Shown here one piece after another: positions 52,405 to 61,476 of a stretch of 64,000 nucleotides of DNA. Within the stretch, counting starts at the first letter, position 1. Each line of letters opens with the position of its first letter. Made by a program: the position numbers and the translations under genes. This DNA is from Variovorax sp. SG517 (lineage in GTDB: Bacteria; Pseudomonadota; Gammaproteobacteria; Burkholderiales; Burkholderiaceae_C): the NCBI RefSeq assembly GCF_013376045.1, contig NZ_JABMJG010000001.1, positions 682,001-746,000 of the forward strand. Reading direction: 5' to 3'. The notes under the pieces were generated by a model, which searched no databases, was not told the DNA's origin, and was given only the letters and a program-made list of their open reading frames with translations.

Positions 52405-53391
52405 TCATGGATGAAAACCGGAGCGGCGCACCACCGGCTCCCACTGCGCACGGTAGGTCTTCAGCATCTGCGTCGTTTCCGCCGCATTGCTCGCCACCGG
52501 CGTGATGAAGAGCGACTCCGCCACCTTGTGCAGGCTCGGGTCCTTCATCACGTCGCGGATCGAGTTGGCCAGCAGCTGCACCTTGGCGGGCGGCATGGCG
52601 GACGGCGCGAAGAAGGTGTTCCAGCCGTCGGCGTCGATCTTCATGCCGGCCTCGCTGAAGGTCGGGATGTTGGGCGCGAAGCCCGCGCGCTTCTTGCCCG
52701 AGGTGGCGAGGATGCGGATCTTGCCGGCCACGTGCTGCGGGTAGAGCGAATCGAGCGTGTCGATGGCAATCGGCAGACTGCCGTTGACCAGGTCGGCCGC
52801 CAGCGGCGCGGAGCCGCCATAGCCCTTGATCTGCGGCTGCACGCTCAGCGCGTCGCCCACCATCAGGCCGAAGAAGTGCGGCAGGCTGCCGGTGGCGGGC
52901 ACGCCGAAAATGGCCTCCTCGGGGTGCGCCCACAGGCGGCCCACCAGGAACATCGCGCGGTCGAGCTGGAGCTTGCTGCCCACGGCCAGCGCGAAGTCGT
53001 AGCTGCTGACCTGGGAGACGGGCACGAAGTCCTTGTCGGGGTCGTAGCCGGCGTCCTTGATGACCAGCGGCGCGACCACCATCACGGCCGGGTTGCCGAG
53101 CATCAGCACGTTCTGGCCGGCTGGCGCGCGCTTAACTTCCTTGGCCGCGAGGCGGCCGCCCTCGCCGGGACGGTTTTCCACGCTCACCTGCACGCCGAGC
53201 TTCGGCGTAAGCCGCTCGGCGATCAGCCGCGCGATGCGATCGGTGCTGCCGCCGGGCGCGTAGCCGACCACGAGGGTGAGCGGACCGCCGTCCAGCGCGG
53301 CGGGCGCCTGGGCTTGGGCCAGGGGAGCGCAAGCGGCGAGGGCCATGCCCCCTGCCATGATGAGCTTGCGCCTGGAAAGAAATGCGGGCAT
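52405..53391 (-). CDS. Bug/TctC-family periplasmic solute-binding protein
   Basis: 328 residues from the ATG at 53391 (AGGAG 9 bases upstream). Signal peptide with SRRKLIMAGGMALAAC, cleaved near AQAQA; a Tat-like twin Arg is present. The mature start LTLVVGYAPGGSTDRIARLIAERL and ENRPGEGGRLAAKEVKRAP fit the family, with GYGGSAPLAADLVNGSLPIAID in place of the usual substrate loop. Divergent from the MarR gene at 53582, which probably controls it. Confidence 0.88.
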   Translation of the reverse strand: MPAFLSRRKLIMAGGMALAACAPLAQAQAPAALDGGPLTLVVGYAPGGSTDRIARLIAERLTPKLGVQVSVENRPGEGGRLAAKEVKRAPAGQNVLMLGNPAVMVVAPLVIKDAGYDPDKDFVPVSQVSSYDFALAVGSKLQLDRAMFLVGRLWAHPEEAIFGVPATGSLPHFFGLMVGDALSVQPQIKGYGGSAPLAADLVNGSLPIAIDTLDSLYPQHVAGKIRILATSGKKRAGFAPNIPTFSEAGMKIDADGWNTFFAPSAMPPAKVQLLANSIRDVMKDPSLHKVAESLFITPVASNAAETTQMLKTYRAQWEPVVRRSGFHP

Positions 53392-53511
53392 CGGGGATCT
53401 CCTGCGGACATTGGTCGTGAACGGGAAGGCGCGGGTTTCACGGCGAAAATCGCGCGTCAAGACTGTTTCCGCTCGTTCAAATTTGTTACTGGTTTATACG
53501 TATGGGCAAAC

Positions 53512-53532
53512 AGTTGATCTAATCAATCAACT
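53512..53532. promoter_or_regulatory. Candidate MarR operator
   Basis: AGTTGAT (53512-53518) and ATCAACT (53526-53532) form a perfect 7-bp inverted repeat with a 7-base spacer in the AT-rich gap between the divergent Bug and MarR genes. A second 8-bp palindrome, ATACGTAT, lies at 53496-53503. Confidence 0.55.
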
Positions 53533-53581
53533 ACCCGCCGAGGCGGGCGAACCACACTCACCGCGCCTTTCCGCCACCCGT

Positions 53582-54130
53582 ATGCAACAAGTTTTTCCCG
53601 ACGCAGAAGCCTTGCGCGCGCCCCATTCCCTGGACGACCTGCTGCTCTATCGCATGACCCGCGCCGTTCGCGCGGGCAGCGGCATGGCCACCCGGCTGGT
53701 CGAGGGCGGCTTCGGCATCACGCGCCGCGAGTGGGGAATGATCGCCACGCTCGCGCAGGAGGGCGAGATGACCTCGTCGGCCCTCGCCGCGCTGCTGCAC
53801 CTGGACCGGGTGCGCACCTCGCGCGGGCTGCGCAGCCTGGTCGAGAAGAAGCTGGTGCACCGGCGCCAGAACGCGGAGGACCGGCGCGAAGTGCACGTGC
53901 GGCTGAGCGCCTCGGGCCAGCAGCTGTTCGGCCGACTCTTCCCGCGCATCGCGGGGCTGAACACCGAGCTGCTGGGCGGCATCGCGCCCGAGGACCTGGA
54001 CGCCTTCCTGCGCTGCCTGCAGCACCTGGAGCAGCGCGGCGAACAGCTTCTCGCGCAGGGGATGGTGGCGGAGAAGGCCGACCGGCGATCCGGGGGCACG
54101 CGGCACCGGTGGCCGGAGCGCGGCGGCTGA
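53582..54130 (+). CDS. MarR-family transcriptional regulator
   Basis: 182 residues. Winged helix: YRMTRAVRAGSGMATRLV, ITRREWGMIATLAQEGEMTSSALAALLHLDRVRTSRGLRSLVEKKLV and the wing RRQNAEDRREVHVRLS. The C-terminal tail is basic. Start at 53582, within a longer open frame that would run through the operator. Divergent from the Bug gene, its likely target along with itself. Confidence 0.87.
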   Translation: MQQVFPDAEALRAPHSLDDLLLYRMTRAVRAGSGMATRLVEGGFGITRREWGMIATLAQEGEMTSSALAALLHLDRVRTSRGLRSLVEKKLVHRRQNAEDRREVHVRLSASGQQLFGRLFPRIAGLNTELLGGIAPEDLDAFLRCLQHLEQRGEQLLAQGMVAEKADRRSGGTRHRWPERGG

Positions 54131-54131
54131 C

Positions 54132-54476
54132 TCAGGCCTGCACGTCCACGTTGCCGCCGATCAGGCCGCCGCGGCTGCCGCCGGTGCGCGGCGCGGCGGT
54201 GGCGCTTTCCTCCATCGACGCCATGGCGCTCTTCTGGAGGGCGCCCATGCGCAGCGCGTTCATCTGCTGCTGCAGCATGGCGAGCTGGACCGCCAGCGCC
54301 TCGAGCTGCTGCTGGATCAGCTTGCGCGCCTCGCCCTCGGGCGTTTTGAGCAGCAAGCCCTGCGTTTCCTCGATCTGCTTCTGCGTCGCCGTGATCTGGC
54401 GCTGGATCTTCGCGATCTCGACGTTCGCGTCGGCTCCGCTCCTCGCGCTGCCGGCCGCACCGATGGCATTCACCAT
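54132..54476 (-). CDS. FlxA-like coiled-coil protein
   Basis: 114 residues. A strong AAGGAGG site precedes the ATG at 54476. Residues 20-75 are a Gln-rich coiled coil (EIAKIQRQITATQKQIEETQ; QQQLEALAVQLAMLQQQMNAL), the FlxA pattern; the tail is Gly-rich (GGSRGGLIGGNVDV). FlxA is flagellar-regulon linked in E. coli but of unknown role. Single gene, convergent with marR. Confidence 0.75.
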   Translation of the reverse strand: MVNAIGAAGSARSGADANVEIAKIQRQITATQKQIEETQGLLLKTPEGEARKLIQQQLEALAVQLAMLQQQMNALRMGALQKSAMASMEESATAAPRTGGSRGGLIGGNVDVQA

Positions 54477-54623
54477 TTCGATCCTCCTTGGTCGTGTTCG
54501 AACAGGGGTTATCGGCAGCCGGCGCGAAAAATGAAGGGTAGCCGCCCCGCCTTGCATGGCCGCGTTCGCGAACTAGACTGAAGCATGAGGGCACCCGCGG
54601 TGCCGGGGGCCAAGGAGCCTGCC

Positions 54624-55070
54624 ATGTACAAGCGTGTTCTTGTGGCAACCGACGGCTCGGCGCTGTCGGAGCAAGCGGTCAAGGCCGCGATCGACCTGGC
54701 CCTTCTGACCAACGCGGACCTCGTGGGCGTCACCGTCGCGCACATCGAGCCGGTCGGCTACTTCGAGGGCTCGATGATGCTGAGCCAGCGCGACATCCAG
54801 GAATCGCAGGCGCACACCGACCGGGCAGCGCAGCAGCTGGTCGACAAGGTGGCCTCCACCGCGCTCGCCAGGGGCGTGCGCAGCGCGCAGGCCATCGTCA
54901 TGCGCTCGAACCAGGTGGCCGAGGCCATCATCACCACCGCGAAGAACCAGCAGTGCGACCTGATCGTGATGGCCTCGCACGGGCGGCGCAGCCTGGCGCG
55001 CCTGCTGATGGGCAGCGAGACGCTGCACGTGCTGACGCACTCGCACATTCCCGTGCTGGTGCTGCGCTGA
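54624..55070 (+). CDS. Universal stress protein (UspA family)
   Basis: 148 residues. MYKRVLVATDGSALSEQAVKAAIDLA and CDLIVMASHGRRSLARLLMGSETLHVLTHSHIPVLVL give the alpha/beta Usp fold with an ATP-binding-type loop near the C-terminus. It helps cells endure starvation and oxidative or membrane stress (family knowledge). AAGGAG lies before the ATG. Convergent with arr, 6 bases apart. Confidence 0.9.
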   Translation: MYKRVLVATDGSALSEQAVKAAIDLALLTNADLVGVTVAHIEPVGYFEGSMMLSQRDIQESQAHTDRAAQQLVDKVASTALARGVRSAQAIVMRSNQVAEAIITTAKNQQCDLIVMASHGRRSLARLLMGSETLHVLTHSHIPVLVLR

Positions 55071-55076
55071 CGGGAG

Positions 55077-55472
55077 TCAGTTGATGATCTCTCCCATGCC
55101 GACGCGCACGCGCTCCCTGAGCTGGCGGATGTACTCCTCGTCGAAGGGTTCCCAGGCCTCCAGCTCGCCGACGATCCGCAGCGGCTCCCGGCTTCGGTAG
55201 GAGCGCGTGGGATTGCCCGGGAACTTCTTGTCGGTGACGTTGGGGTCGTCCTCGTAGGCGCCCGTGGGTTCGACGATGTAGACGCGGCAACGGCCCTCGC
55301 CCTTCGCCATTTCTGCAGCCAGCCCGGCCCCCTTGGGCCAGGCGGTGAAGTAGATGTGGTTCATGACGACGCGGCCGTCGTAGTTCGACCTGAAGCCGGC
55401 CGTGAGCAGGTCTCCCGGCTGAAGATCCGCGCGCGTGCCGTGGAAGAAGGGTCCTGCGTCCGGGATTGCCAT
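55077..55472 (-). CDS. arr: Rifampin ADP-ribosyltransferase (Arr family)
   Basis: 131 residues, close to the normal Arr length. The NAD-binding start GPFFHGTRADLQPGDLLTAGF and the conserved VYIVEPTGAYEDDPNVTDKKFPGNPTRSYRS-type region (seen at about residues 64-94) are present. Known Arr enzymes inactivate rifamycins by ADP-ribosylation using NAD+. The gene is chromosomal here, with no mobile element near; its natural role may be a stress-related modification. It is 106 bases past the lyase gene in the same direction. Confidence 0.85.
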   Translation of the reverse strand: MAIPDAGPFFHGTRADLQPGDLLTAGFRSNYDGRVVMNHIYFTAWPKGAGLAAEMAKGEGRCRVYIVEPTGAYEDDPNVTDKKFPGNPTRSYRSREPLRIVGELEAWEPFDEEYIRQLRERVRVGMGEIIN

Positions 55473-55578
55473 CGCGGGTTGCTCCTCTGCGGAAAGGAAA
55501 AGCCGCGGAGTCTACCCGTGCCCTTCGTCGCGGAGGCCGTCCGGAAAGCAGGCCTGCACACCCCGGCGCCCGTCTCCG

Positions 55579-56439
55579 TCAGGTGTACCGCTTCTCCAGC
55601 GCATCCCACTCGGGCTTGCCCACCAGCCGCTGCCGCTCCGCGAAGGGCGCGACCAGCCCGCTGGACTCCTGCACTTCCTTCTCGTCGCGCAGCACGGTCA
55701 GCGCCTTCTGCATGCCCGCCACCGCGCCTTGCAGCGCGGCGTTGGCATACAGGACGATGCCGTAGCCCAGCTCGCCGAGTTCGGTGGCGTTGAAGATCGG
55801 CGTCCTGCCGCCGATCACCATGTTCATGAGCTGCGGCGCATCCAGGCGCTTCGGCAGCGCCCGCACCTCTTCCTCCTTCGTCACGGCCTCGACGAAAAGA
55901 ATGTCTGCGCCGGCCTCGGCGAACTTCTGCGCACGCTCGACCGCGGCCTCGAAGCCGTGGACGGCGGCCGCGTCGGTACGGGCCATGATCAGCAGGTCCT
56001 GGTCCTGGCGGGCGTCGACGGCCGCCTTGATCTTGCTCACGGCCTCTTCCGTGGAGATCACCTCCTTGCCCGAGAAATGGCCGCAGCGCTTGGGCGCCAC
56101 CTGGTCCTCGAACTGGATGCAGTCGGCGCCGGCGCGCTCCAGCGTGCGCACCGTGTGGCGCACGTTCAGCGCATTGCCGAAGCCGGTGTCGGCATCGACG
56201 AGCAGCGGCACCGAGACCGCGTCGCGGATGCGCGCGGTGTGGTCTGCTATTTCCGCGAGCCCCATGAAGCCCTGGTCGGGCATGCCGAACCACATGTTGG
56301 TGACGCCCGCGCCGGTGATGTAGATCGCCTCAAAGCCCAGGTCTTCGATGACCCGGGCGGACAAGGCGTTGAAGGCGCCGGGAACGATCAGGCCGCGGCG
56401 GGCCTGCGCGAGGGACTTGAGTTGCTTGCGGGTGGACAT
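55579..56439 (-). CDS. PEP-mutase/isocitrate-lyase-family lyase (PrpB-like)
   Basis: 286 residues. TIM-barrel with GAFNALSARVIEDLGFEAIYITGAG, VDADTGFGN, EDQVAPKRCGHFSGK (the KRCGH active-site motif) and MARTDA. It may cleave 2-methylisocitrate to pyruvate and succinate, completing the cluster, but it resembles oxaloacetate decarboxylase/dimethylmalate-lyase branches as much as canonical PrpB. It follows prpF by 16 bases, so it is in the same operon. Confidence 0.85.
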   Translation of the reverse strand: MSTRKQLKSLAQARRGLIVPGAFNALSARVIEDLGFEAIYITGAGVTNMWFGMPDQGFMGLAEIADHTARIRDAVSVPLLVDADTGFGNALNVRHTVRTLERAGADCIQFEDQVAPKRCGHFSGKEVISTEEAVSKIKAAVDARQDQDLLIMARTDAAAVHGFEAAVERAQKFAEAGADILFVEAVTKEEEVRALPKRLDAPQLMNMVIGGRTPIFNATELGELGYGIVLYANAALQGAVAGMQKALTVLRDEKEVQESSGLVAPFAERQRLVGKPEWDALEKRYT

Positions 56440-56455
56440 TCGGAAAACACTCCAA

Positions 56456-57646
56456 TCAGAAACTGTCGCCGGGCACGCGCACCCAGCCTTCCATCAGCAC
56501 ACGGGCGCTGCGGCTCATCAAAGCCTTCGTCACCACCCATTCGCCGCCGCTCTTGCGGGCCTCGGCGCCGACACGCAGCGTGCCCGAGGGATGGCCGAAG
56601 CGCACCGCCGCGCGTTCACCGCCGCCGGCCGCGAGATTGACCAGCGTACCCGGAATGGCCGCCGCCGTGCCTATGGCTACCGCGGCCGTGCCCATCATGG
56701 CGTGGTGCAGCTTGCCCATCGACAGCGCACGCACGAGCAGGTCGACCTCCGCCGCGCGCACGGCCTTGCCGCTGGAAGCCGTGTAGTCCTTCGGCGGCGC
56801 GACGAAGGCCACCTTGGGCGTGTGCTGGCGGGTGGCCGCTTCAGCGATGCTCTCGATGAGGCCCATCTTCAGCGCGCCGTGCGCGCGGATCGCCTCGAAC
56901 ATCGCGAGCGCCCTGGCGTCGCCGTTGATGGCGTCCTGCAGCTCGGTGCCGGTGTAGCCGATGGCTTGCGCTTCCACGAAGACGGTCGGGATGCCCGCGT
57001 TGATCATCGTCGCGCGCAGCCTGCCGACGCCGGGCACCTCGAGCTCGTCGACGAGATTGCCGGTCGGGAACATCGCGCCGCCTGCGCCCTCCTCTTCCGC
57101 CGCCGGGTCCATGAATTCGAGCTGCACCTCCGCGGCCGGGAAGGTCACGCCGTCGAGCTCGAAGCCGCCGGTTTCCTGCACCGCGCCGCCGGCCATCGGC
57201 ACCTGCGCGACGATGGTCTTGCCGATGTTGGCCTGCCAGATGCGCACCACCGCCACGCCGTCGCGCGGCACGCGGGCCGCATCGACCAGGCCGTTGGAAA
57301 TCGCGAAGGGGCCGACCGCCGCCGAGAGATTGCCGCAGTTGCCGCTCCAGTCGACGAAGGGCTGATCGATCGACACCTGGCCGAAGAGGTAGTCCACGTC
57401 GTGGCCGGGCCTGTCGCTCTTCGAAAGAATCACCGCCTTGCTCGTGCTGGAGGTGGCGGCGCCCATGCCGTCGATCTGCTTGCCGTAGGGGTCGGGGCTG
57501 CCGATGACGCGCAGCAGCAGCGCGTCGCGCGCCTTGCCGGGCAATTGCGCGGCCTCGGGCAGGTCCTGCAGGCGGAAGAACACGCCCTTGCTGGTGCCGC
57601 CGCGCATGTAGGTGGCGGGAATCCTGATCTGTGGTGCGAAGGCCAT
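56456..57646 (-). CDS. prpF: 2-methylaconitate isomerase PrpF
   Basis: 396 residues. PrpF/DapF-like two-domain isomerase: IPATYMRGGTSKGVFF, the active-site Cys region DWSGNCGNLSAAVGPFAI, NAGIPTVFVEA and GKLHHAMMGTAAVAIGTAA. It converts trans- to cis-2-methylaconitate after AcnD. It lies 27 bases past acnD. Confidence 0.93.
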   Translation of the reverse strand: MAFAPQIRIPATYMRGGTSKGVFFRLQDLPEAAQLPGKARDALLLRVIGSPDPYGKQIDGMGAATSSTSKAVILSKSDRPGHDVDYLFGQVSIDQPFVDWSGNCGNLSAAVGPFAISNGLVDAARVPRDGVAVVRIWQANIGKTIVAQVPMAGGAVQETGGFELDGVTFPAAEVQLEFMDPAAEEEGAGGAMFPTGNLVDELEVPGVGRLRATMINAGIPTVFVEAQAIGYTGTELQDAINGDARALAMFEAIRAHGALKMGLIESIAEAATRQHTPKVAFVAPPKDYTASSGKAVRAAEVDLLVRALSMGKLHHAMMGTAAVAIGTAAAIPGTLVNLAAGGGERAAVRFGHPSGTLRVGAEARKSGGEWVVTKALMSRSARVLMEGWVRVPGDSF

Positions 57647-57673
57647 GGTCTTGCGATTGTCGGGATTGTCGAT

Positions 57674-60283
57674 TCAGGCGGCCACGGGCGCTGCCGATGC
57701 GTTCGTGGCAAGGAAGTCCTGTGCGAAGCGCTGCAGCACGCCGCCGGCCTCGTAGATCGACACCTCCTCTGCCGTGTCGAGGCGGCAGGTCATCGGCACT
57801 TCGAGCCGCTCGCCGTTGCGGCGGTGGATGACCAGCGTCACATCGGCGCGCGGCTCGCGCGCGCCGCTCACGTCGTAGGTCTCGGTGCCGTCCAGGTCCA
57901 GCGTCAGGCGATTGGTGCCGGGCTTGAACTCCAGCGGCAGCACGCCCATGCCGATCAGGTTGGTGCGGTGGATGCGCTCGAAGCCCTCGGCCGCGATGGC
58001 CTCCACGCCCGCCAGCCGCACGCCCTTGGCGGCCCAGTCGCGCGAGGAGCCCTGGCCGTAGTCGGCGCCCGCCACGATGATCAGCGGCTGCCTGCGCAGC
58101 ATGTAGGTCTCGATGGCCTCCCACATGCGCATGACCTTCCCTTCGGGCTCCACGCGCGCCAGCGAGCCGGCGCGCACGCTGCCGTCTTCCTTGCGCACCA
58201 TCTCGTTGCGCAGCGTGGGGTTGGCGAAGGTGGCGCGCTGCGCGGTGAGATGGTCGCCGCGATGGGTGGCGTAGGAGTTGAAGTCCTCCTCGGGCAGGCC
58301 CATCCTGTGGAGGTACTCGCCGGCCGCGCTGTCCATCAGGATCGCGTTGGAGGGCGAGAGATGGTCGGTCGTGATGTTGTCCGGCAGGATCGCCAGCGGC
58401 CGCATGCCCCTGAGCGTGCGCTCTCCGGCCAGCGCGCCCTCCCAGTACGGCGGGCGGCGGATGTAGGTGGAGGCGGCACGCCACTCGTACAGCGGTGCGA
58501 CCTTCTCGCCGGTGTCGGGCCGGATGGCGAACATCGGCTCGTACACCTGCCGGAAGTGCTCGGGCTTCACGCTCGACTTCACGATGGCATCGATCTCCGC
58601 GTCGTCGGGCCAGATGTCCTTCAGCCGCACTTCCCTGCCATCGACCACGGCCAGCACGTCGCGCTCGATGTCGAAGCGCACGGTGCCGGCAATGGCATAG
58701 GCCACCACCAGCGGCGGCGATGCAAGAAAGGCCTGCTTCGCATGCGGATGGATGCGGCCGTCGAAATTGCGGTTGCCCGAGAGCACCGCCGTCGCGTAGA
58801 GGTCGCGCTCGACGATCTCCCGCTGGATCGCCGGGTCCAGCGCGCCCGACATGCCGTTGCACGAGGTGCAGGCGTAGGCCACCACACCGAAGCCGAGCTT
58901 CTCGAGCTCGCCCACCAGGCCGGCTTCCTGCAGGTACAGCGTCACGGCCTTGGAACCCGGCGCCAGCGACGACTTGACCCACGGCTTGCGCGCGAGGCCC
59001 AGCCGGTTGGCGTTGCGCGCCAGCAGCCCTGCGGCGATCACGTTGCGCGGGTTGCTGGTGTTGGTGCAGCTGGTGATGGCCGCGATGATGACCGCGCCGT
59101 CGGGCATGCGGCCCGGCTCTTCGCGCCATGGCGCCGCGATGCCGCGCGCAGCGAGTTCGGTGGTGGCCACGCGCGCATGCGGGTTCGACGGGCCGGCCAT
59201 GTTGCGCACCACCGTCGACAGGTCGAACTGCAGCACGCGCTCGTACTCCGCGTCCTTCAGCGTGTCGGCCCACAGGCCGGCGTGCCTTGCGTAGGTTTCG
59301 ACCAGCCGCACCTGCTCGTCGCTGCGGCCGGTGAGCCGCAGGTAGTCGATGGTCTGCGAGTCGATCGCGAACATCGCGGCCGTGGCGCCGTACTCGGGTG
59401 CCATGTTCGAGACGGTCGCGCGGTCGCCGAGCGTGAGGCTGGCCGCGCCCTCGCCATGGAACTCGAGGTACGCGCCCACCACCTTCGACTGGCGCAGGAA
59501 CTCGGTCAGCGCCAGCACCACGTCGGTGGCGGTGATGCCCGGTCGCGGCCGGCCCGAGAGCTTCACGCCGACGATGACGGGCAGGCGCATCCACGAGGCG
59601 CGGCCCAGCATCACGTTCTCTGCCTCCAGCCCGCCCACGCCGATGGCGACGACGCCCAGCGCATCGACGTGCGGCGTGTGGCTGTCGGTGCCGACCAGCG
59701 TGTCGGGGTAGGCCACGCCGTCCTGCGCGTGCACCACCGGCGACATCCGCTCCAGGTTGATCTGATGCATGATCCCGTTGCCCGGCGGGATCACCTCCAC
59801 GTTCCTGAAGGCCCGCTTCGTCCAGTCGATGAAGTGGAAGCGGTCTTCGTTGCGCCGGTCTTCTATGGCGCGGTTCTTCGCGAAGGCATCGGGGTCGAAT
59901 CCTCCGCACTCCACCGCCAGCGAATGGTCGACGATGAGCTGCACCGGCACCACCGGGTTCACCTGCGCCGGGTCGCCGCCCTGCTCGGCGATGGCATCGC
60001 GCAGGCCGGCCAGGTCGACCAGCGCGGTCTGGCCCAGGATGTCGTGGCACACCACGCGCGCCGGAAACCACGGAAAGTCGTGCTCCCTCTTTCCCTCGAC
60101 GATCTGCCGCAGGCTGCGTTCGAGGATGGCCGGGTCGCAGCGGCGCACCAGGTTCTCGGCATGCACGCGCGAGGTGTAGGGCAGCTTGGCCCAGGCGCCG
60201 GGGCGGATGGCTTCGACGGCTTCATGCGCGTCGAAATAGTCCAGCGAAGTGCCGGGGAGATTCTTGCGGTACTGGGTATTCAT
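57674..60283 (-). CDS. acnD: Fe-S 2-methylcitrate dehydratase AcnD
   Basis: 869 residues, normal for AcnD (aconitase A-like). Cluster-binding Cys are in ITSCTNTSNP and CTSCNGMSG; further marks are DSHTPHVDALGVVAIGVGG, HPHAKQAFLASPPLVVAYA, GADYGQGSSRDWAAKG and HRTNLIGMGVLPLEF. It dehydrates 2-methylcitrate, giving the isomer that PrpF reworks. The ATG at 60283 with MNTQYRKNLPGTSLDYFDA is the family start; a much longer open frame upstream is out of frame with prpC and is spurious. Confidence 0.94.
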   Translation of the reverse strand: MNTQYRKNLPGTSLDYFDAHEAVEAIRPGAWAKLPYTSRVHAENLVRRCDPAILERSLRQIVEGKREHDFPWFPARVVCHDILGQTALVDLAGLRDAIAEQGGDPAQVNPVVPVQLIVDHSLAVECGGFDPDAFAKNRAIEDRRNEDRFHFIDWTKRAFRNVEVIPPGNGIMHQINLERMSPVVHAQDGVAYPDTLVGTDSHTPHVDALGVVAIGVGGLEAENVMLGRASWMRLPVIVGVKLSGRPRPGITATDVVLALTEFLRQSKVVGAYLEFHGEGAASLTLGDRATVSNMAPEYGATAAMFAIDSQTIDYLRLTGRSDEQVRLVETYARHAGLWADTLKDAEYERVLQFDLSTVVRNMAGPSNPHARVATTELAARGIAAPWREEPGRMPDGAVIIAAITSCTNTSNPRNVIAAGLLARNANRLGLARKPWVKSSLAPGSKAVTLYLQEAGLVGELEKLGFGVVAYACTSCNGMSGALDPAIQREIVERDLYATAVLSGNRNFDGRIHPHAKQAFLASPPLVVAYAIAGTVRFDIERDVLAVVDGREVRLKDIWPDDAEIDAIVKSSVKPEHFRQVYEPMFAIRPDTGEKVAPLYEWRAASTYIRRPPYWEGALAGERTLRGMRPLAILPDNITTDHLSPSNAILMDSAAGEYLHRMGLPEEDFNSYATHRGDHLTAQRATFANPTLRNEMVRKEDGSVRAGSLARVEPEGKVMRMWEAIETYMLRRQPLIIVAGADYGQGSSRDWAAKGVRLAGVEAIAAEGFERIHRTNLIGMGVLPLEFKPGTNRLTLDLDGTETYDVSGAREPRADVTLVIHRRNGERLEVPMTCRLDTAEEVSIYEAGGVLQRFAQDFLATNASAAPVAA

Positions 60284-60312
60284 GGGGCGGCGCTCGGCCT
60301 CTTCTTCGCTTT

Positions 60313-61476
60313 TTACTTCCGATCCTCGATCGGCGCGAACTCCAGATCTTCCGGGCCCGTGTAGTTGGCGCTCGGCCGGATGATCTTGTTGTCGATGCGC
60401 TGTTCGATGATGTGCGCCGCCCAGCCCGAGGTGCGCGCGATCACGAAGAGCGGTGTGAACATGGCCGTGGGCACGCCCATCATGTGATAGCTCACCGCGC
60501 TGAACCAGTCGAGGTTGGGAAACATCTTCTTCACCTCCCACATCACGCCTTCGAGCCGCTCGGCGATGTCGAACATCTTGGTCGAGCCGGCCTGCTGCGA
60601 GAGCGACTTCGCCACGCCCTTGATGACCACGTTGCGCGGATCGCTCACGGTGTAGACGGGGTGGCCGAAGCCGATCACGACCTCCTTCGCCTCGACCCGG
60701 CGGCGGATGTCGGCCTCGGCCTCGTCGGGGGAGTCGTAGCGCTTCTGGATCTCGAAGGCCACCTCGTTGGCGCCGCCGTGCTTGGGCCCGCGCAGCGCGC
60801 CGATGGCGCCGGTGATGGCCGAGTACATGTCGGAGCCGGTGCCCGCCACCACGCGCGCGGTGAAGGTCGATGCGTTGAACTCGTGCTCGGCGTAGAGGTT
60901 GAGCGAGGTGTGCATCGCGCGCACCCAGGCCTCGGAAGGCTTGCGGCCGTGCAGCAGGTGGAGGAAGTGGCCGCCGATGGAGTCGTCGTCGGTCTCCACG
61001 TCGATGCGCTTTCCCTGCGTGGACCAGTGGTACCAGTACAGCAGCATCGAGCCCAGAGAAGCCATCAGCCGGTCGGCGATGTCGCGTGCGCCCGGCAGGT
61101 TGTGGTCTTCCTTCTCGGGGAGCATGCAGCCCAGCGACGACACGCCGGTGCGCATCACGTCCATCGGGTGCGCACCGGCGGGCAGCTGCTCCAGCGCCTC
61201 CTTCAGGCTCGCGGGCAGGCCGCGCATCGACCTGAGCTTCGCCTTGTAGGCGCGCAGCTCCGCCGCCGTGGGCAGCTTGCCGTGCACCAGCAGGTGCGCG
61301 ATCTCCTCGAACTCGCAGACTTCTGCGATGTCGAGGATGTCGTAGCCGCGGTAGTGCAGGTCGTTGCCGGTGCGTCCTACCGTGCACAGCGCGGTGTTGC
61401 CGGCGGTCACGCCGGACAGGGCCACGGATTTCTTGGCCCTGAAGCCGGGAGCCGTGGGGGTTGCGGTGTCGTTCAT
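60313..61476 (-). CDS. prpC: 2-methylcitrate synthase PrpC
   Basis: 387 residues. Citrate-synthase fold: [30 protein letters not shown], catalytic His in [21 protein letters not shown] and [12 protein letters not shown], with a C-terminal [19 protein letters not shown] typical of PrpC. It condenses propionyl-CoA with oxaloacetate. Its ATG overlaps the thioesterase stop (ATGA). Confidence 0.94.
   Translation of the reverse strand: MNDTATPTAPGFRAKKSVALSGVTAGNTALCTVGRTGNDLHYRGYDILDIAEVCEFEEIAHLLVHGKLPTAAELRAYKAKLRSMRGLPASLKEALEQLPAGAHPMDVMRTGVSSLGCMLPEKEDHNLPGARDIADRLMASLGSMLLYWYHWSTQGKRIDVETDDDSIGGHFLHLLHGRKPSEAWVRAMHTSLNLYAEHEFNASTFTARVVAGTGSDMYSAITGAIGALRGPKHGGANEVAFEIQKRYDSPDEAEADIRRRVEAKEVVIGFGHPVYTVSDPRNVVIKGVAKSLSQQAGSTKMFDIAERLEGVMWEVKKMFPNLDWFSAVSYHMMGVPTAMFTPLFVIARTSGWAAHIIEQRIDNKIIRPSANYTGPEDLEFAPIEDRK

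Noticed and set aside
55579..56439. Firm call as PrpB (2-methylisocitrate lyase)
   Set aside because: KRCGH is present and the operon position fits, but the surrounding residues (HFSGK, early loop regions) resemble other PEP-mutase-family lyases, so only a family-level call is given.
56348..60364. Open plus-strand frame of more than 1300 codons
   Set aside because: It runs antisense to prpF and acnD, is rich in His, Arg, Ala and Gly and lacks any family motif: a typical shadow of GC-rich coding DNA.
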